A DNA stretch of 7,064 nucleotides, from NCBI GenBank assembly GCA_030680655.1, contig JAUXUZ010000508.1, forward strand, positions 1 through 7,064, given 5' to 3'. A program made the translations under genes and the position numbers. This document shows positions 5,317 through 7,064 of this stretch, in pieces. The stretch is from Phycisphaerales bacterium (GTDB taxonomy: Bacteria > Planctomycetota > Phycisphaerae > Phycisphaerales > UBA1924). Within the stretch, counting starts at the first letter, position 1. Every line of letters begins with the position of its first letter. The notes beneath the pieces are model-generated. The model saw only the letters and a program-made list of their open reading frames with translations, made no database searches and was not told the DNA's origin.

Positions 5317-6801
5317 ATGAACCGGTCCACCCGCACCGTCTCCCTCTCTTTCGCGGCCACCCTCACCCTGTGCGGGGCGGCGATGGGCCAGAACGCACTC
5401 GGTGGCGGGCGTGCCCTCGACGGCGGGCTGAGCGCAACCGCCGGCGGGCGCATCAACGCCTCGACGCAGGACCTGCAGGCCATCGTCCGCTTCAACACCA
5501 GCGCGGGCAACGCGCTGAACGGCCCCGGCTTCACGCCGCGGATCACCGGCAACTCACCCTACCCCGGCACCCTCGGCGACGCCATCTCGCGCGGGCTGAT
5601 CCGCGACGGCGGCATCCTCTCGCGCTACGGCGCCGGCGGGATCAGCGGAGGCGGGTTTGGCGGTTCGTCGTTCGGCGGGCTCGACCGCGTCGCCGCGCTC
5701 GAGTCTGGGTACCTCCCGCAGGGCGCGCTCACGTCGGCGGTCGTCCTTCCCCAGGGGACCACCTCGGGCGACTTCTCGCGCGCCGGCGACAAGAGCGTCG
5801 GCTACCTGCGCGACCGCCAGGGGGACCTCTACATCGCGCGCAGCTCCGCGCTGCGCGGGCTGAGCGTCGAGCCCTTCGGACGGGCCGAGCCCGCGATCGG
5901 CACCGCGCCGGTGGATGCCAACAAGTCCAGCGCCGCAGCCGCCACCTACGGGCGCGTGATCGATGAGCTGCGCCGTGCCTCAGTCGCCCGCGCCATCGCC
6001 GCACCGGGCCGACCCGACGCCATCGCGCGGCCCGATTTCAGCTCTGCCCCGCTGCAGTACGACCCCAACTCCACCATCAACCGCCTGCGCGAGAAGCTCG
6101 CCGCCGCCAGGCCCGCCGCGCCCGCGGCGACGCCCGACGACCCCCGCGACCGCGACATCGTCACCACGCCCGACCCGTCCAACAGCGCCGCAACGGCCGC
6201 GCTCACCGAGGCGGACATCAACGCCCTGCGCAGCATGGGCCTGCGCATCGAGACGCTCGTGCCACCCGGCGCCAGCGACGCCGTCGCCACCGACGGCTAC
6301 ACCCGCCTGGGCCAGGAGTCGCTCGCCAACGGGCGCTTCGGCCTCGCCGACCAGATGTTCCAGGCCGCGCTCGCGCGCGACCGCAACAACGTGCTCGCCG
6401 CCGCCGGCGGCATCCACGCCACCATGGGGCTCGGCCTGCTCATGTCCGGCGGTGAGTCGCTCCGCCAGTTCTTCGTCGAGCACCCCGAGATGATCCCCAT
6501 CCGCTACCACGAGAACCTGCTCATGTCGCGCTCGCGCGCCAACCGCCTCGCCGAGATGATCAACGAAGACATCGACCGCGACGGTGGCCCGATCGTGCCC
6601 AACGCCGGGCTCACCCTGGCCTACCTCGGCCGCCAGTTCGACAACCTCTCGTGGCTGAACAAGGGGCTCACCACGATGGCCACGCAGTCGAAGAACGACC
6701 CGCAGGGTGCCGAGCTGCAGAGCCTGCTCGTGCGCGTCTGGGGAGACCCCACGACCCCGGCCGCCCCGGTTGCGCCGGTTGCACCAGAACCGTCTAAGTA
6801 G
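5317..6801 (+). CDS. Secreted Gly/Ala-rich protein with TPR-like repeats, function unknown
   Basis: The 494-residue product begins with a Sec signal peptide: Arg3 and Arg6, a hydrophobic core at about 8-22, and likely cleavage after AMG24. Cys19 is not in a proper lipobox (Leu precedes it), so this is not an obvious lipoprotein. The mature N-terminus (NALGGGRALDGGLSATAGGR onward) is rich in Gly, Asn and Ser, with a glycine cluster at about 104-121 (GAGGISGGGFGGSSFGG). A Pro/Ala linker follows (about 263-292). The C-terminal part is helical: GYTRLGQESLANGRFGLADQ and what follows (about 327-358) matches the TPR pattern, and 429-462 (NAGLTLAYLGRQF, WLNKGL) looks like another helical pair. It ends in a Pro/Ala tail with APVAPVAP. 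A TPR suggests a protein-binding role in the periplasm or at the surface; no catalytic motif is visible. It has its own promoter and Shine-Dalgarno, and hairpins follow its stop. Confidence 0.88.
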   Translation: MNRSTRTVSLSFAATLTLCGAAMGQNALGGGRALDGGLSATAGGRINASTQDLQAIVRFNTSAGNALNGPGFTPRITGNSPYPGTLGDAISRGLIRDGGILSRYGAGGISGGGFGGSSFGGLDRVAALESGYLPQGALTSAVVLPQGTTSGDFSRAGDKSVGYLRDRQGDLYIARSSALRGLSVEPFGRAEPAIGTAPVDANKSSAAAATYGRVIDELRRASVARAIAAPGRPDAIARPDFSSAPLQYDPNSTINRLREKLAAARPAAPAATPDDPRDRDIVTTPDPSNSAATAALTEADINALRSMGLRIETLVPPGASDAVATDGYTRLGQESLANGRFGLADQMFQAALARDRNNVLAAAGGIHATMGLGLLMSGGESLRQFFVEHPEMIPIRYHENLLMSRSRANRLAEMINEDIDRDGGPIVPNAGLTLAYLGRQFDNLSWLNKGLTTMATQSKNDPQGAELQSLLVRVWGDPTTPAAPVAPVAPEPSK

Positions 6802-6834
6802 TTCACCCGGGTCAACGCCCCCGTTCAATCGAAT

Positions 6835-6873
6835 GCCCGATCGGGCTTCACCCGGTTTGCCGCCGGGTGTGAA
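6835..6873 (+). terminator. Tandem hairpins after the TPR protein gene (possible terminator)
   Basis: A perfect 12-base palindrome GCCCGATCGGGC (6835-6846) is followed at once by a stem of CACCCGG (6849-6855) and CCGGGTG (6863-6869) with a 7-base loop; the flanks TTCA and TGAA can pair instead if TG bulges out. The structures lie 33 bases after the stop and no T-run follows, so termination is plausible but not certain. Confidence 0.4.
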
Positions 6874-6922
6874 TCTACCCGCACTCGGCACGCGATTGGG
6901 CGTAACTGGCGTGGTCGCTCAC

Positions 6923-6928
6923 TATCAT
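6923..6928 (+). promoter_or_regulatory. -10-like TATCAT for the last gene
   Basis: TATCAT is one base from TATAAT and would give a leader of about 64 bases before ATG 6999. TTGGGC at 6896-6901 is 21 bases upstream, too far for a normal -35, so the promoter is tentative. Confidence 0.35.
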
Positions 6929-6945
6929 CACGCTCCCTCCTCCAA

Positions 6946-6963
6946 TCCGGCAAGGACGCCGGA
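6946..6963 (+). other. Small hairpin in the 5' leader of the last gene
   Basis: TCCGGC (6946-6951) and GCCGGA (6958-6963) form a perfect 6-bp stem around the loop AAGGAC. The loop resembles a Shine-Dalgarno, but the functional one is probably at 6985-6989. No known riboswitch pattern is visible. Confidence 0.35.
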
Positions 6964-6998
6964 CGGTTCGGGTTGCGTTCAGGGAAGGAACCCGCCCC

Positions 6999-7064
6999 AT
7001 GGCCCCCGCGTCAGCCGATCTGCTCGCTCCACCGCCCACGCCGCTCTCACCGGCCCAATCCGCC
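6999..7064 (+). CDS. Start of a gene running off the window, product unknown
   Basis: ATG 6999 follows a good Shine-Dalgarno (AAGGA at 6985-6989, 9-base spacing) and opens 22 codons without a stop to the window edge. The visible peptide, MAPASADLLAPPPTPLSPAQSA, is Pro/Ala-rich and looks disordered; it is not a signal peptide. The product cannot be named from this piece. Confidence 0.6.
   Translation, partial: MAPASADLLAPPPTPLSPAQSA

Noticed and set aside
5980..6891. Minus-strand frame of 303 codons opposite the TPR protein
   Set aside because: It is a Gly/Val/Arg-rich shadow; the plus-strand gene has a signal peptide, Shine-Dalgarno and promoter.
1..7064. CRISPR arrays, tRNA or rRNA genes, transposase or integrase genes
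   Set aside because: No regularly spaced repeats, cloverleaf-like segments, rRNA-like stretches or recombinase motifs were seen.

Overview
This is a GC-rich bacterial window holding seven protein-coding genes, two of them cut by the window edges. The likely source is a planctomycete, possibly of the Phycisphaerae type. That is inferred from the high GC, the rarity of Shine-Dalgarno sites, the membrane PIN-TRAM protein with a disordered tail, and the style of the secreted Gly/Ala-rich TPR protein. No rRNA or other strict taxonomic marker is present.

Left block, plus strand (3-2065): the C-terminal part of a penicillin-binding-protein-like serine hydrolase is followed by a strong hairpin inside what looks like a dispersed intergenic repeat. 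Next come an unrecognised small Pro/Thr-rich protein and an Ogt-type methylated-DNA-protein cysteine methyltransferase. The last two overlap by ATGA and should be translated together.

Middle block, minus strand (2074-3818): a complete HipBA toxin-antitoxin module. hipB (XRE antitoxin) and hipA (Ser/Thr kinase toxin) overlap by GTGA. In front of hipB, in an AT-rich patch (35 G+C in the 100 bases 3751-3850), lie two palindromes of identical design, TAAAGT-N12-ACTTTA, spaced exactly 40 bp. The inner one covers the hipB start codon. They read as autoregulatory HipB operators and are the best-defined regulatory structure in the window. hipA converges on ogt with 8 bp between the two stop codons.

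Right block: on the minus strand (3860-5203) is a YacL-like membrane protein with four transmembrane segments, a PIN nuclease domain, a TRAM domain and a long disordered tail. It is divergent from a plus-strand gene (5317-6801) for a secreted, Gly-rich protein with TPR-like helices, which has a TAAAAT -10 box and a clear Shine-Dalgarno. A hairpin-rich intergenic region follows, and a new gene starts at 6999 and runs off the window.

Nothing here is a clearly new multi-gene defence or mobile system. The points most worth a second look are the paired hipBA operators, the unknown small protein coupled to ogt, the repeat-like hairpin at 1138-1198, and a shared TACCCT box 5-6 bases before two start codons that would fit leaderless transcription.
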